Shown: positions 21,927 through 29,593 of the stretch, one piece after another
Position numbering within the stretch: position 1 is the stretch's first letter
Layout: every line of letters starts with the position of its first letter
NCBI GenBank assembly: GCA_030019415.1
Contig: JASEEX010000023.1
Span: 1-33,543, forward strand
DNA: 33,543 nucleotides
Direction of reading: 5' to 3'
Source of the DNA: Thermodesulfovibrionales bacterium
GTDB lineage: Bacteria; Nitrospirota; Thermodesulfovibrionia; Thermodesulfovibrionales; SM23-35
Translations under genes and position numbers: made by a program
Notes under the pieces: generated by a model
What the model saw: only the letters and a program-made list of their open reading frames with translations
The model's database searches: none
Told to the model about the DNA's origin: nothing

Positions 21927-22724
21927 AAGCCTATCAAGCTCATCGAGGGAGTAATATTCTATCTCTATTTTCCCTTTTTTGCCTCTATGTAGTATCCTGA
22001 CTTTTGTTCCAAGGCTTTTGATTAATTCCTCCTCAAGGGATGAGATCTGAGGGTCTCTGATTAATGTTACCTTTTTAGGCCTGGAGACCTTTTTGGATAA
22101 TGCCTCTGCCTCTCTAACACTAAGGCCTTTTTTGATGATCTTACTTGCTGCCTCTATTTGATTACCCCTTCCCTCTATAGTAAGTATTGCCTTTGCATGT
22201 CCCATACTTAGAGAACCATTATAAATAAGGGATTTCACCTCTTCCGGAAGTTTTAAAAGCCTGAGGTAGTTGGCGATTGTTGCCCTGTCCTTTCCGACTT
22301 TATCAGAAAGCTCCTCCTGGGTCAGATTAAAATCTGTTATCAATCTGCTAAAGGCCTCAGCGGTCTCGATTGGATTCAGGTCTTCCCTCTGGATGTTTTC
22401 TATCAGGGCTATTTCGAGAGAATCCTTTGAGGCCACATTCCTTATAAGGGCAGGGATTTTTTTCAGTCCTGCCAGTGCCGCAGCCCTCAATCTGCGCTCA
22501 CCGGTAACAAGTCTGAAGGTGCCATCTCCTTCACGTGAGACGATCACAGGCTGTAGTACTCCTTTTTCTTTTATGGAAGCTGCGAGTTCCTGGAGCGATT
22601 CATCTCTGAAGGCCTTTCTCGGCTGCTGTTCTCCAGGGAAGATCCGGTCAATATCCAGATATACTACCTCTTCACCTTTTTCTGGTATTAAGGCTTCAAG
22701 ACCCTTACCTAAGGCCGTTTTCAT
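21906..22724 (-). CDS. parB: Chromosome partitioning protein ParB/Spo0J
   Basis: A 272-residue CTP-dependent DNA clamp that loads at parS. N-terminal [10 protein letters not shown] matches the ParA-stimulating peptide of chromosomal ParBs. The CTP-binding box GERRLRAA is at ~75-82, [12 protein letters not shown] at ~108-120, the helix-turn-helix at ~133-153 ([20 protein letters not shown]), then the linker and a dimerisation C-terminus ([18 protein letters not shown]). It overlaps parA by 20 nt. A parS-like half-perfect palindrome sits within the gene (22527-22542). It is not next to rnpA, gidA or dnaA genes here, so the window does not show the origin. Confidence 0.95.
   Translation of the reverse strand: MKTALGKGLEALIPEKGEEVVYLDIDRIFPGEQQPRKAFRDESLQELAASIKEKGVLQPVIVSREGDGTFRLVTGERRLRAAALAGLKKIPALIRNVASKDSLEIALIENIQREDLNPIETAEAFSRLITDFNLTQEELSDKVGKDRATIANYLRLLKLPEEVKSLIYNGSLSMGHAKAILTIEGRGNQIEAASKIIKKGLSVREAEALSKKVSRPKKVTLIRDPQISSLEEELIKSLGTKVRILHRGKKGKIEIEYYSLDELDRLLEILME
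22527..22542. promoter_or_regulatory. Candidate parS site inside parB
   Basis: TCCTTCACGTGAGACG matches the ParB-binding consensus TGTTTCACGTGAAACA at 12 of 16 positions, including the entire central TTCACGTGA. parS within parB is known in other bacteria. The mismatches in the outer arms make this a weak to moderate candidate. Confidence 0.4.
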
Positions 22725-23475
22725 TCAGTATCTCCTTTGCCAGGGATAGATAACTCTGTGCCCCTTTTGAGCGTATATCATACAAAAGTGCCGGTTTCCC
22801 AAAACTCGGGGCCTCTCCGAGCGTAACATTTCTCGGTACCACGGTATTGTAAACCTTATCCCCAAAATAGTCCCTGATCTCTCGGGCAACCTCATAAGAT
22901 AGATTATTTCTCGAGTCAAACATGGTGAGTACTATTCCCTCAATCCCAAGGTAAGGGTTAAAGGAGCTCCTCACATTGCGAAGTGTCCTCATCAAAAGAC
23001 CAAGTGCCTCAAGTGCGTAATACTCACATTGTACAGGTATTATCACAGAGTCAGCAGCAACGAGGGCATTTAATGTTAGAAGCCCGAGGGAAGGAGGGCA
23101 GTCAATGAATATAAAAAGATACCTTTCCCTTATTGAACTTATTGCCTTATGCAGAATTCTTTCCCACCCCTCTTTTCCTACAAGCTCAACCTCTGCACCC
23201 AGGAGGTCTATTGAGGAGGGTAAGATATTCAGATGTTCTATGAGTGTCATTTGCAAGGTCTCACCAATCTCACATTTGCCTGTATAAACATCATATAGAC
23301 TCTTATCAAGGCTATCCCTCGATATGCCGAGTCCGGATGTGGAATTTCCCTGGGGATCTGTATCGATGAGGAGTATGTCTTTTTCAGCGAGGGCAAAGGA
23401 TGCAGCAAGATTGATGGCTGTTGTGGTCTTCCCAACGCCACCCTTCTGGTTCACTATTGTTATAACCTTCCCCAT
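22705..23475 (-). CDS. parA: Chromosome partitioning ATPase ParA/Soj
   Basis: A 256-residue deviant-Walker ATPase. [18 protein letters not shown] holds the signature Lys plus P-loop at ~10-17. [14 protein letters not shown] is the A' motif, and [20 protein letters not shown] is Walker B. It binds DNA non-specifically as an ATP dimer and is released by ParB, segregating the origin. ATG start with a purine-rich TCGAGGGA leader region. It overlaps parB by 20 nt, the usual parAB operon. A TATAAT (23509-23504 on the minus strand) lies upstream without a good -35 element, so the pair may also be read from the 366-residue gene before it. Confidence 0.95.
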   Translation of the reverse strand: MGKVITIVNQKGGVGKTTTAINLAASFALAEKDILLIDTDPQGNSTSGLGISRDSLDKSLYDVYTGKCEIGETLQMTLIEHLNILPSSIDLLGAEVELVGKEGWERILHKAISSIRERYLFIFIDCPPSLGLLTLNALVAADSVIIPVQCEYYALEALGLLMRTLRNVRSSFNPYLGIEGIVLTMFDSRNNLSYEVAREIRDYFGDKVYNTVVPRNVTLGEAPSFGKPALLYDIRSKGAQSYLSLAKEILNENGLR

Positions 23476-23511
23476 AGTATTTTCGAGGGAATAAAGCTAA
23501 ATTATTATAAC

Positions 23512-24603
23512 CTAAACTGAGTGCTTTATCCATTTTAATCTTGCTGCCCTTTCCTTGTTAATTACTACCATACCAAGGTCTTTTCCATAATCCTTTATAG
23601 CTTCCATAATTTGCATTTTTTGTATTATGACAGTCAATTTCTCATCCCAAATAGAAGATGTGCGAACCTTTTCATCTAATACAGCAATGTAATATTGAAT
23701 ACCCTCTTTATCCAGATCTGTAAAGTCCTCAAATAGTGTATCTAAAAGTTGGCTGTTTGTTTGCAGGCCGCTAAAAATTTGTCTTTTCAGGTAATGCTGA
23801 CTGAAGGCTCTACATAAAGACTCCAGCTGAAGTAAATCAAACCTTCTTTTAACTCCGTACGCAATAACAGGGTTAAGGTTTCCCAATAGATAGTCATGAG
23901 GTAAAAAGTTTTTAAGGTGGTCAAAATATTTTTTATAGATCTGAAACTCTAAGGTAGGTGGGATAGAATTGAAAACATAAGGTTCAACCTTACAGTGTTC
24001 AAGAAAGGTAAAATATTGTATGGTGTCATTTGCTTTAAACCCTCTTTCCGAAAAGTACCTTAATTTTTTTATTTGTTCCGGACTCAACTTATTCTCAAGG
24101 GCATATCTGGCCAGGGTCTCAGACAGCATTTTCTCTGGGTGGTTGTCAGATTTCAGTATGCCTGTCTTCTGGCCAGCAATCCATCCTGTTAAACTTATTC
24201 CCGTGAGCCCCGCTAAGCTCAAAAACACCCGTCTGGTAATCTTCTTATTGCCAAAAACTCCTCTTTTAGACGTCAGTTTTTCTTCTAAGGGCTGATCAGT
24301 CTCTAAAAGGGCCTTTTCATCATGCGAAGCTATATGAGTCTTATTTTGTCCTGCCTCTGTTTTATTGTTTATAAGATTTTGAAGCTCGCTTCTTAATAAG
24401 CCATCTTTCTCTCTGCTTAGATACCACGCTAATAGTTTAAGCCCATCTCTTAGAAGAGACTCTCCAACTTCAGCATCAATCTTTATCTTTATTCTCCCTC
24501 CAGGACTGAGGGCTTCATTAACATGCTGGCCTTTTGTTGCAAAATCGCCGGTATTTTGGACTGCCTTTTTGTCTTCCCTGTTGTCTTTCTCAGTACAATC
24601 CAT
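23512..24603 (-). CDS. Unrecognised protein with a single central membrane segment
   Basis: No family recognised. It has 363 residues from ATG 24603 (GTG 24612 adds three). The N-terminal ~120 residues are hydrophilic, with a patch like RIKIKIDAEVGESLLRDGLK. A membrane helix or twin-Arg-like anchor lies at ~122-145 (KITRRVFLSLAGLTGISLTG). The C-terminal ~215 residues are helical and charged, with aromatic-rich segments (ANDTIQYFTFLEHCKVEPYV; GLQTNSQLLDTLFEDFTDLD). The KITRRVFLSLAG stretch resembles a Tat motif but is internal, so it is more likely a signal anchor. It lies 36 bp before parA on the same strand and is divergent from an XRE regulator. A weak promoter (TTGACG, then TAGATT) is visible in the gap. 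It may be an accessory gene inserted next to parAB. Confidence 0.6.
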   Translation of the reverse strand: MDCTEKDNREDKKAVQNTGDFATKGQHVNEALSPGGRIKIKIDAEVGESLLRDGLKLLAWYLSREKDGLLRSELQNLINNKTEAGQNKTHIASHDEKALLETDQPLEEKLTSKRGVFGNKKITRRVFLSLAGLTGISLTGWIAGQKTGILKSDNHPEKMLSETLARYALENKLSPEQIKKLRYFSERGFKANDTIQYFTFLEHCKVEPYVFNSIPPTLEFQIYKKYFDHLKNFLPHDYLLGNLNPVIAYGVKRRFDLLQLESLCRAFSQHYLKRQIFSGLQTNSQLLDTLFEDFTDLDKEGIQYYIAVLDEKVRTSSIWDEKLTVIIQKMQIMEAIKDYGKDLGMVVINKERAARLKWIKHSV

Positions 24604-24693
24604 TTTGCTCACTTTACCAAAATCTACACCTTTTACATTGCATTCGTCAAGGATTTTTTACAATTCAAAACATTGTAGTAAGCCAAATGCAAG

Positions 24694-24710
24694 GGTTGTT
24701 ATAGTCAACC
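24694..24710. promoter_or_regulatory. Inverted repeat just before the XRE gene, possible operator
   Basis: GGTTG-ttatagt-CAACC lies 3 bp before the GTG start of the XRE-type gene in the 110-bp divergent gap. A second short palindrome (ACAAT...ATTGT, 24659-24675) is nearby. Their position fits autoregulation by the XRE protein, but nothing proves binding. Confidence 0.35.
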
Positions 24711-24713
24711 ACT

Positions 24714-25079
24714 GTGCAGAAAAAGATAAAAACGAGCAAGGAGATTGGGGAGAGGGTTAAAAAGAGGAGGAGAGAACTTGGGATTTCACAGGAGAAGCTG
24801 GCTGAGATATTAGGTGTTACATATCAACAGGTACAGAGATATGAAAGCGGAGTGAACAGGCTCAATGTGGAAAACATTCAGCTAATTGCAAATGCGCTAT
24901 CTACACCTGTGTCCTATTTCTTTGAACCTGATAAAAAATCTGTGGTGGCAGAGGAACTATCCATTTATTTACCTGGCGAGGAAAGTAAGCTTCTCAGATA
25001 TTTCAGAAAAATCAAAAATAGCAGTTCTAAAAACACAGTTATTCAGGTTGCCCGACTTGCTGCCAGAAATAAGACTTAG
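24714..25079 (+). CDS. XRE-family helix-turn-helix regulator
   Basis: A 121-residue cytoplasmic DNA-binding protein. HTH_3 spans ~9-68 (IGERVKKRRRELGISQEKLA; VTYQQVQRYESGVNRLNVEN; ALSTPVSYFFEPDK), closely matching the SinR/Cro type. The C-terminal ~45 residues (EESKLLRYFRKIKNSSSKNT) look like a short dimerisation tail. GTG start at 24714; no strong ribosome site, and no ATG before the domain. It is divergent from the 366-residue membrane protein, with short inverted repeats between them. It probably represses itself and perhaps that neighbour. No toxin partner or phage gene is adjacent. Confidence 0.85.
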   Translation: MQKKIKTSKEIGERVKKRRRELGISQEKLAEILGVTYQQVQRYESGVNRLNVENIQLIANALSTPVSYFFEPDKKSVVAEELSIYLPGEESKLLRYFRKIKNSSSKNTVIQVARLAARNKT

Positions 25080-25141
25080 TGCCCCCTGAGAAAAGTAGAT
25101 TTTTATGAGGCAATCCGTCTTATCGGGGCAGGGTTTAATTG

Positions 25142-25150
25142 TGGTATAAT
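25142..25150 (+). promoter_or_regulatory. Extended -10 promoter for the MBL-birA-coaX operon
   Basis: TGGTATAAT combines a consensus -10 hexamer (25145-25150) with an upstream TG, which can replace a -35 element; no good -35 is visible. Transcription would begin about 25157, leaving a short leader with GGGGGGTGG before the TTG start at 25174. Confidence 0.6.
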
Positions 25151-25173
25151 TCCCTAAAGGGGGGTGGAAAGCC

Positions 25174-25878
25174 TTGGTATCTGCTATTATTTCGATTGTA
25201 ATAACATTTTTAATAGCATTCCTGCCGAATCCTGCCACGGCAGAGGAAAGGGGGGTTAAGGCAATGGTAAAAGATATACACTGGCTTGGACATGATACAT
25301 TTAAGGTTGTTGGAGAAAAGGTCATATATACAGACCCATTCAAGATTAAAAAGAAAGATACAGCAGACATTATCTTGGTTACCCATGAGCATTTTGACCA
25401 CTGCTCTCCTGAGGATATTAAAAAGATTCAGGGGCCGAATAGTGTGATTGTTGCGACTGCTGATTGTGCAAAAAAGCTATCAGGAAAGATAAAGATTATT
25501 AAACCCGGCGGAAAGATTAATGTAGAAGGCATCGAGATTGAGGCTGTTCCTGCCTATAACACGAACAAACCGTTTCATCCAAAGGCCAATGGCTGGGTTG
25601 GATATATCTTTACTGTGAAGGGACATCGGATTTATGTTGCGGGAGATACGGATTACATCCCTGAGATGAAGGACCTTAAGGTAGATATAGCACTTCTTCC
25701 TGTTTCTGGAACATATGTAATGACAGCAGAGGAGGCCGTAAAGACAGCTCTTGATATTAAGCCGAAAATTGCAATACCAATGCACTACGGATCAATCGTT
25801 GGCTCAGAGGATGATGCAAGGAGATTTGCCGAGGGACTGAAGGGTAAGATCGAAGTGGTGATACTTCCAGAAGAATAG
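25174..25878 (+). CDS. MBL-fold metal-dependent hydrolase (UlaG/UPF0173-like), exported
   Basis: A 234-residue metallo-beta-lactamase-fold protein. Metal ligands are visible as THEHFDHCSPED (HxHxDH), the Asp in YVAGDTDYIPEM, and PMHYGS near the C-terminus. The order matches small UlaG/YtnP-like hydrolases (WLGHDTFKV near the start); substrate unknown. From the TTG at 25174 the protein begins with a signal peptide (VSAIISIVITFLIAFLPNPA then TAEE), suggesting export. Promoter spacing and GGGGGG upstream support this start. Alternatively, ATG 25264 with an AAGGGGGG ribosome site would give a cytoplasmic form (MVKDIHWLGHD). The stop is immediately followed by birA. Confidence 0.82.
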   Translation: MVSAIISIVITFLIAFLPNPATAEERGVKAMVKDIHWLGHDTFKVVGEKVIYTDPFKIKKKDTADIILVTHEHFDHCSPEDIKKIQGPNSVIVATADCAKKLSGKIKIIKPGGKINVEGIEIEAVPAYNTNKPFHPKANGWVGYIFTVKGHRIYVAGDTDYIPEMKDLKVDIALLPVSGTYVMTAEEAVKTALDIKPKIAIPMHYGSIVGSEDDARRFAEGLKGKIEVVILPEE

Positions 25879-26658
25879 GTGGTGATAGAAGATATAAAGG
25901 CAGGGATAAAAGGCGACATAGGGAGGGAGATTTTCTTTTATGAGACCGTTGGTTCTACAAACACGATTGCAGCAGGGCTTGCAGAAAAAGGCGAAGCAGA
26001 AGGCGTAGTTGTTATTGCTGACAGCCAGGAAAGGGGTAGAGGCAGACTCGGTAGATTCTGGGTGTCACCCCCTGGCGTAAACATTTACATGAGCATTATT
26101 TTGAGGCCAGAAATAGAACCTAAGGATGCGACGTTGATAACAATAATGGCTGCTGTTGGATGCACATCTGCCCTAAGGAGGTTAACAGGTCTAAATGTTA
26201 CAATAAAATGGCCAAATGACCTGATGGTCTCGGATAAAAAGATAGGAGGAATTCTTACAGAGACAAAAACAGCCCACAAAAGGATAATATATGCCATTAC
26301 AGGTATAGGCATTAATGTAAATATGGATCAGGACGCCTTTCCCGAGGATATAAAAGAAGTAGCAACATCCGTTAAAATGGAGACAGGCATTCCGCATTCA
26401 AGGACCGAGATAATTATAGAAATCTTGAATGCAATAGACTACTGGTACAGGATCCTTAAAGAGATGAGAAGGAGGATGCTCCTTTCCGAATGGCAGTACC
26501 TGACATCAACGCTCGGCAGAAAAGTTAGGGTTACTGTGGGTAAAGAAACATTTACAGGTTTAGCTGAGTCAATAGACGATGAAGGGATGTTGATTTTGAG
26601 GCTTCCATCAGGAGTGCTACAGAAGATAAGTGCAGGGGATCTGACGATATTGAGATAG
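25879..26658 (+). CDS. birA: Biotin-[acetyl-CoA-carboxylase] ligase, without repressor domain
   Basis: A 259-residue class I biotin protein ligase that forms biotinyl-AMP and attaches biotin to carboxyl-carrier proteins. Motifs: YETVGSTNTIAAGL, the biotinyl-AMP loop ERGRGRLGRFWVSP, LRPEIEP, IKWPNDLMVSDKKIGGILTE, and a C-terminal SH3-like domain (LGRKVRVTVGKETFTGLAES). The N-terminal helix-turn-helix of E. coli BirA is absent, so it should not regulate transcription. The start is GTG at 25879, directly after the MBL stop. It is followed without gap by coaX, a frequent birA-coaX pairing. Confidence 0.93.
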   Translation: MVIEDIKAGIKGDIGREIFFYETVGSTNTIAAGLAEKGEAEGVVVIADSQERGRGRLGRFWVSPPGVNIYMSIILRPEIEPKDATLITIMAAVGCTSALRRLTGLNVTIKWPNDLMVSDKKIGGILTETKTAHKRIIYAITGIGINVNMDQDAFPEDIKEVATSVKMETGIPHSRTEIIIEILNAIDYWYRILKEMRRRMLLSEWQYLTSTLGRKVRVTVGKETFTGLAESIDDEGMLILRLPSGVLQKISAGDLTILR

Positions 26659-27438
26659 ATGCTGATTGCCATAGATATAGGTAACTCTTTGATAAATATA
26701 GGTTTTTTTACAGACAAGGGCCTTCTTGTCCAAAAAATTGAGACCCATCCGATAAAGACTCCCGAAAGATACACATCAATTCTGAGGGACTTTTTATCAG
26801 ATCCTGAGATGGGTTCAGGATCTGCGGAAAAAAACACCTTAGGAGTTATAATATCTTCTGTGGTCACGGGCCATACCGAGGTTTTGGCAGAGGCATGTAA
26901 GGGTTTAATGCCAGAAGACCTTTTAATATTAAGCCCTGAAATTAAGACAGGTCTTGTCTTCGATGTACCCAGGCCTGAAGAACTGGGTTCAGATAGGATC
27001 GCGAATGCTGTGGCTGCATACGAGTTTTATAGGCGTCCTGTGGCAGTCGTAGATTTTGGTACTGCTACGACAATCAGCGTTGTCGGGAAGGATGCGAATT
27101 ATATCGGTGGCGCAATAATGCCGGGGGTCAGGCTGATGAATGAGTCCCTTGCAAAAGGCACCTCAAAATTGTCTGAGATTAATCTCAGCCTCCCTGGATC
27201 GGCCCTCGGCACCGACACACCTATGTGCATTCAGTCAGGCCTGTCCTATGGTATCGCAGGTGCTGTAGAAAGGCTTCTTCAGGAGATGGAAAAGGAGGTT
27301 GGCTTTTCTCTGAAGGTCATTGTAACAGGTGGATATGGAGGTATGGTTTCAAGATTCCTGAGAAGGGAGCATAGTCTAAAACCAAATCTGACACTTGAGG
27401 GTTTAAAGATAATATACATGCGGAACAAGGATGCATGA
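26659..27438 (+). CDS. coaX: Type III pantothenate kinase
   Basis: A 259-residue ASKHA-fold kinase catalysing the first step of coenzyme A synthesis with low ATP affinity and no CoA feedback. Phosphate-1 motif IAIDIGNSLINIGFF is at the N-terminus. ELGSDRIANAVAAYEFY, VVDFGTATTISVVGKDA and YIGGAIMPGVRLMNESLAKG carry pantothenate and metal-site residues, and VTGGYGGMVS lies near the C-terminus. ATG directly follows the birA stop. The end overlaps the GalT-like gene by 8 nt. CoA from this route feeds acs and biotin-dependent carboxylation indirectly. Confidence 0.95.
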   Translation: MLIAIDIGNSLINIGFFTDKGLLVQKIETHPIKTPERYTSILRDFLSDPEMGSGSAEKNTLGVIISSVVTGHTEVLAEACKGLMPEDLLILSPEIKTGLVFDVPRPEELGSDRIANAVAAYEFYRRPVAVVDFGTATTISVVGKDANYIGGAIMPGVRLMNESLAKGTSKLSEINLSLPGSALGTDTPMCIQSGLSYGIAGAVERLLQEMEKEVGFSLKVIVTGGYGGMVSRFLRREHSLKPNLTLEGLKIIYMRNKDA

Positions 27439-28450
27439 ACTAAGGAGAGACATCTTGCTCGGCAGATGGATCGCTGTCCTGTCTGAATCTAAGGAACCAT
27501 CAGAGTATTATCTGCCTCCGGATAAGGGCATAGCTGAAAGAAGCTGTGTCCTCTGTTCTGGCAGGGAACGTGAGACTCCATCTGAGATAACATCAATCAG
27601 GAGGCCGGGCACGCTGCCCAATACTCCGGGATGGTGGGTAAGGGCTATTCCGAGTTTTAAACCTGTCTTTCAGGTAGAAGGAGATCTGGGTAGAAGAGGG
27701 GTCGGGATTTATGATAGGATGAATAGTATTGGTGCAAACGAAATCCTTATCGAATCCCCTGAGCATAATGTGAAGCCTGAAGATATGGGTCTTGAGCAGA
27801 TGATAAGGGTAATAACGCTCTACAGAGACCGCATTGCTGACCTTAATAAGGATTTGAGATTGAGATATATACTCATATTCAAAAACTCGAAGCTGGATCC
27901 AGATGAGACCTTCTTTCATCCCACATCATCTTTAGTAGCAACACCTGTAATCCCTAAAAGGATCAAAGACGAACTTGAGAATGCAAAACAGTATTATGAT
28001 TACAAAGAAAGGTGTATATTCTGCGATATTATAAGGGAAGAACTGAGGGTAGGAGACAGGGTAATCCTCGAGACAAGAAACTTCCTTTGCTTCTGTCCCT
28101 ATTCATCTGCGTTCCCTTTCGAGTCATGGATAATCCCGAAGAGACATAGTTGTGACTTTCATGAGATCTCAAATGAGGAGATCGAAGACATGGGGTTTAC
28201 GCTCATGAGTGTGTTAAAAAATTTGAGAGGTCTATTTAAAGTAGAACCTCCTTTTAACTACTTTATACACACTGCCCCAAACAGGGTGCCAAGGAGAAAC
28301 CACTGGCATACGCTCGGTGAAGATTTTCACTGGCATATCGAGATAATTCCGAGGCTTATAAGGAGGAGCGGGTTTGAATGGGGTTCAGGATTTTTTATCC
28401 TGACTACATCGCCTGAAAAGGCGGCAAAATACCTAAGGGAGGTAGGATGA
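27431..28450 (+). CDS. galT: Galactose-1-phosphate uridylyltransferase-like protein with altered active site
   Basis: A 339-residue HIT-superfamily protein with the GalT layout: HELRRDILLGRWIAVLSES at the start, metal Cys pairs CVLC (~39-42) and CIFC (~194-197), IFKNSKLDPDETFFHPTSS, ATPVIPKRI, and FHWHIEIIPR near ~297. GalT enzymes use the second His of an HPHSQ motif as the uridylyl-carrying nucleophile. Here the aligned site reads HPTSS (163-167), so both that His and the Gln are missing. The protein may be a pseudoenzyme or use another mechanism. The frame is intact. It overlaps coaX by 8 nt and the Usp gene by 4 nt. No other Leloir gene is present. Confidence 0.82.
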   Translation: MHELRRDILLGRWIAVLSESKEPSEYYLPPDKGIAERSCVLCSGRERETPSEITSIRRPGTLPNTPGWWVRAIPSFKPVFQVEGDLGRRGVGIYDRMNSIGANEILIESPEHNVKPEDMGLEQMIRVITLYRDRIADLNKDLRLRYILIFKNSKLDPDETFFHPTSSLVATPVIPKRIKDELENAKQYYDYKERCIFCDIIREELRVGDRVILETRNFLCFCPYSSAFPFESWIIPKRHSCDFHEISNEEIEDMGFTLMSVLKNLRGLFKVEPPFNYFIHTAPNRVPRRNHWHTLGEDFHWHIEIIPRLIRRSGFEWGSGFFILTTSPEKAAKYLREVG

Positions 28451-28902
28451 TGGAGATTAAGAGGATGCTTTTTCCGACAGACTTTTCTGAGGGCTCATCA
28501 CATGCACTGGAGTATGCTATTGACATGGCTAAACGTTATGGAGCCAAGCTTTATCTTCTTCATGTTATTTACGACGTAGTAAAGGCAGGAGGTTTGTTTG
28601 TACCGCATGCCTCCTTGGATGAAATGTACAAGGACATAGAAAAGGCTGCAAAAAAGGAAATAGATAGATACGGCCTCGAGCAGCTGAGGGGCCAAAAGGA
28701 TGTAGAACGCACTGTCCTTAAAGGTACCCCTCATGAAGAGATAGTAAAATTTGCCAAAGACAACAGGATTGACCTCATTATTATGGGTTCAACTATTAAA
28801 AAAGGTGTAAGCAGGATACTCTTTGGAAGCACTGCGACACCGGTTGTAAGACATTCGCCATGCCCTGTCCTTATTGTGAGGCTTCCAATGTATCAGGAGT
28901 AG
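28447..28902 (+). CDS. Universal stress protein (UspA family)
   Basis: A 151-residue single-domain Usp: KRMLFPTDFSEGSSHALEYA at the start, a Rossmann-like alpha/beta core, and the ATP-binding C-terminal motif IIMGSTIKKGVSRILFGSTA followed by TPVVRHSPCPVLIVR. The G-2x-G-9x-G(S/T) pattern is present, so ATP-binding is expected. ATG start overlapping the GalT-like stop (ATGATGG). The next gene starts 5 nt after its stop. The role is general stress survival; no specific partner is shown. Confidence 0.93.
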   Translation: MMEIKRMLFPTDFSEGSSHALEYAIDMAKRYGAKLYLLHVIYDVVKAGGLFVPHASLDEMYKDIEKAAKKEIDRYGLEQLRGQKDVERTVLKGTPHEEIVKFAKDNRIDLIIMGSTIKKGVSRILFGSTATPVVRHSPCPVLIVRLPMYQE

Positions 28903-28907
28903 AGCTA

Positions 28908-29447
28908 TTGCGTGTATATCTCTCAGAGAATACCTTTATTGACCTCCTCCTGAGTTCGGCAGAGGTATACAAGAAAGAGTGTCTTGGTTTTCTCCTCGGA
29001 TACAAGCTTGAAGACCGGTTCATTGTAGAACACGCATTCACTGTACAGACTGCCAACAGGAGGCACAAAGGGGTTGTCTATAACAGAAAGAACCACAAGA
29101 AGATAGAGCCAATACTTGCGAGGTTCGATAAGTTACAGATAATAGGTGATTTTCATTCTCATACACAGTTCGGCCTAACGAAGGGGCTTCCGATACCGAG
29201 CACTGAGGATATCGAAGGGATGGCTCCTGACCATATATACCTGATAGTTGCGATAAACAATAACCAAAAGACCATGCCGTGGGGCGAAAACAGAGATGGT
29301 ACAATATCAGGCTCTGTTAGTGAATTCTTCTTCAAGATATCCGCTTATTTCCTTAATGGTGTTACCTCTGTAAACCCCGTTAGGAGAAAAATCTCTAACG
29401 GGGTAAAAAGGGCGAGGATACACTGTCCATTCCCGCCAGAGTTCTGA
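28908..29447 (+). CDS. JAB/JAMM-domain metalloprotease-like protein
   Basis: A 179-residue Mov34/MPN (JAMM) protein. The Glu in KKECLGFLLGY, HSH in IIGDFHSHTQFG, and the spaced SxxD in IPSTEDIEG give the zinc set E, HxHx10SxxD of deubiquitinase-like isopeptidases. Bacterial members process sulfur-carrier or ubiquitin-like proteins; none is adjacent. I chose the TTG at 28908, which has AGGAG eight bases upstream. The ATG at 28860 would overlap the Usp gene by 43 nt and add a Usp-shadow peptide. The C-terminus carries a 33-nt in-frame hairpin insertion (VNPVRRKISNGVK) followed by RARIHCPFPPEF. It is the last gene of the operon. Confidence 0.82.
   Translation: MRVYLSENTFIDLLLSSAEVYKKECLGFLLGYKLEDRFIVEHAFTVQTANRRHKGVVYNRKNHKKIEPILARFDKLQIIGDFHSHTQFGLTKGLPIPSTEDIEGMAPDHIYLIVAINNNQKTMPWGENRDGTISGSVSEFFFKISAYFLNGVTSVNPVRRKISNGVKRARIHCPFPPEF
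29370..29407 (+). repeat. Hairpin element copy G (in frame, JAMM gene C-terminus)
   Basis: ACCCCGTTAGGAGA and TCTCTAACGGGGT pair over 13 bp with one bulge. Identical direct repeats GTAAA (29370-29374, 29403-29407) are 33 nt apart (11 codons). It shares the outer GTRAA-CCCCG...CGGG-GTRAA frame with copies A, D and E but has a different inner stem. The peptide read is VNPVRRKISNGVK. Confidence 0.85.
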
Positions 29448-29473
29448 AATTTAAAAGATGAACAAGAGAATGG

Positions 29474-29525
29474 GGGAAACGGTGAAGATGAGGCTTCCTA
29501 AAAACCCTAATACCGTTTCCCTTTT
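29474..29525 (+). terminator. Terminator-like hairpin after the MBL-JAMM operon
   Basis: GGGAAACGGT (29474-29483) and ACCGTTTCCC (29512-29521) form a 10-bp stem over a 28-nt loop containing a nested GAAG/CTTC stem, followed by TTTT. The loop is long for an intrinsic terminator. It separates the operon from the A/T-rich insert. A TATAAT at 29532-29537 follows but has no good -35. Confidence 0.5.
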
Positions 29526-29593
29526 CGCTTCTATAATCATAAAATAAAAGAAGTAATGAGGCTAATCACTAAAGTCCTCATTTCCAATACTGT

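Noticed and set aside
28860-28907. ATG 28860 as the start of the JAMM gene
   Set aside because: It would overlap the Usp gene by 43 nt in a shadow frame; TTG 28908 has AGGAG at ideal spacing and begins near the domain.
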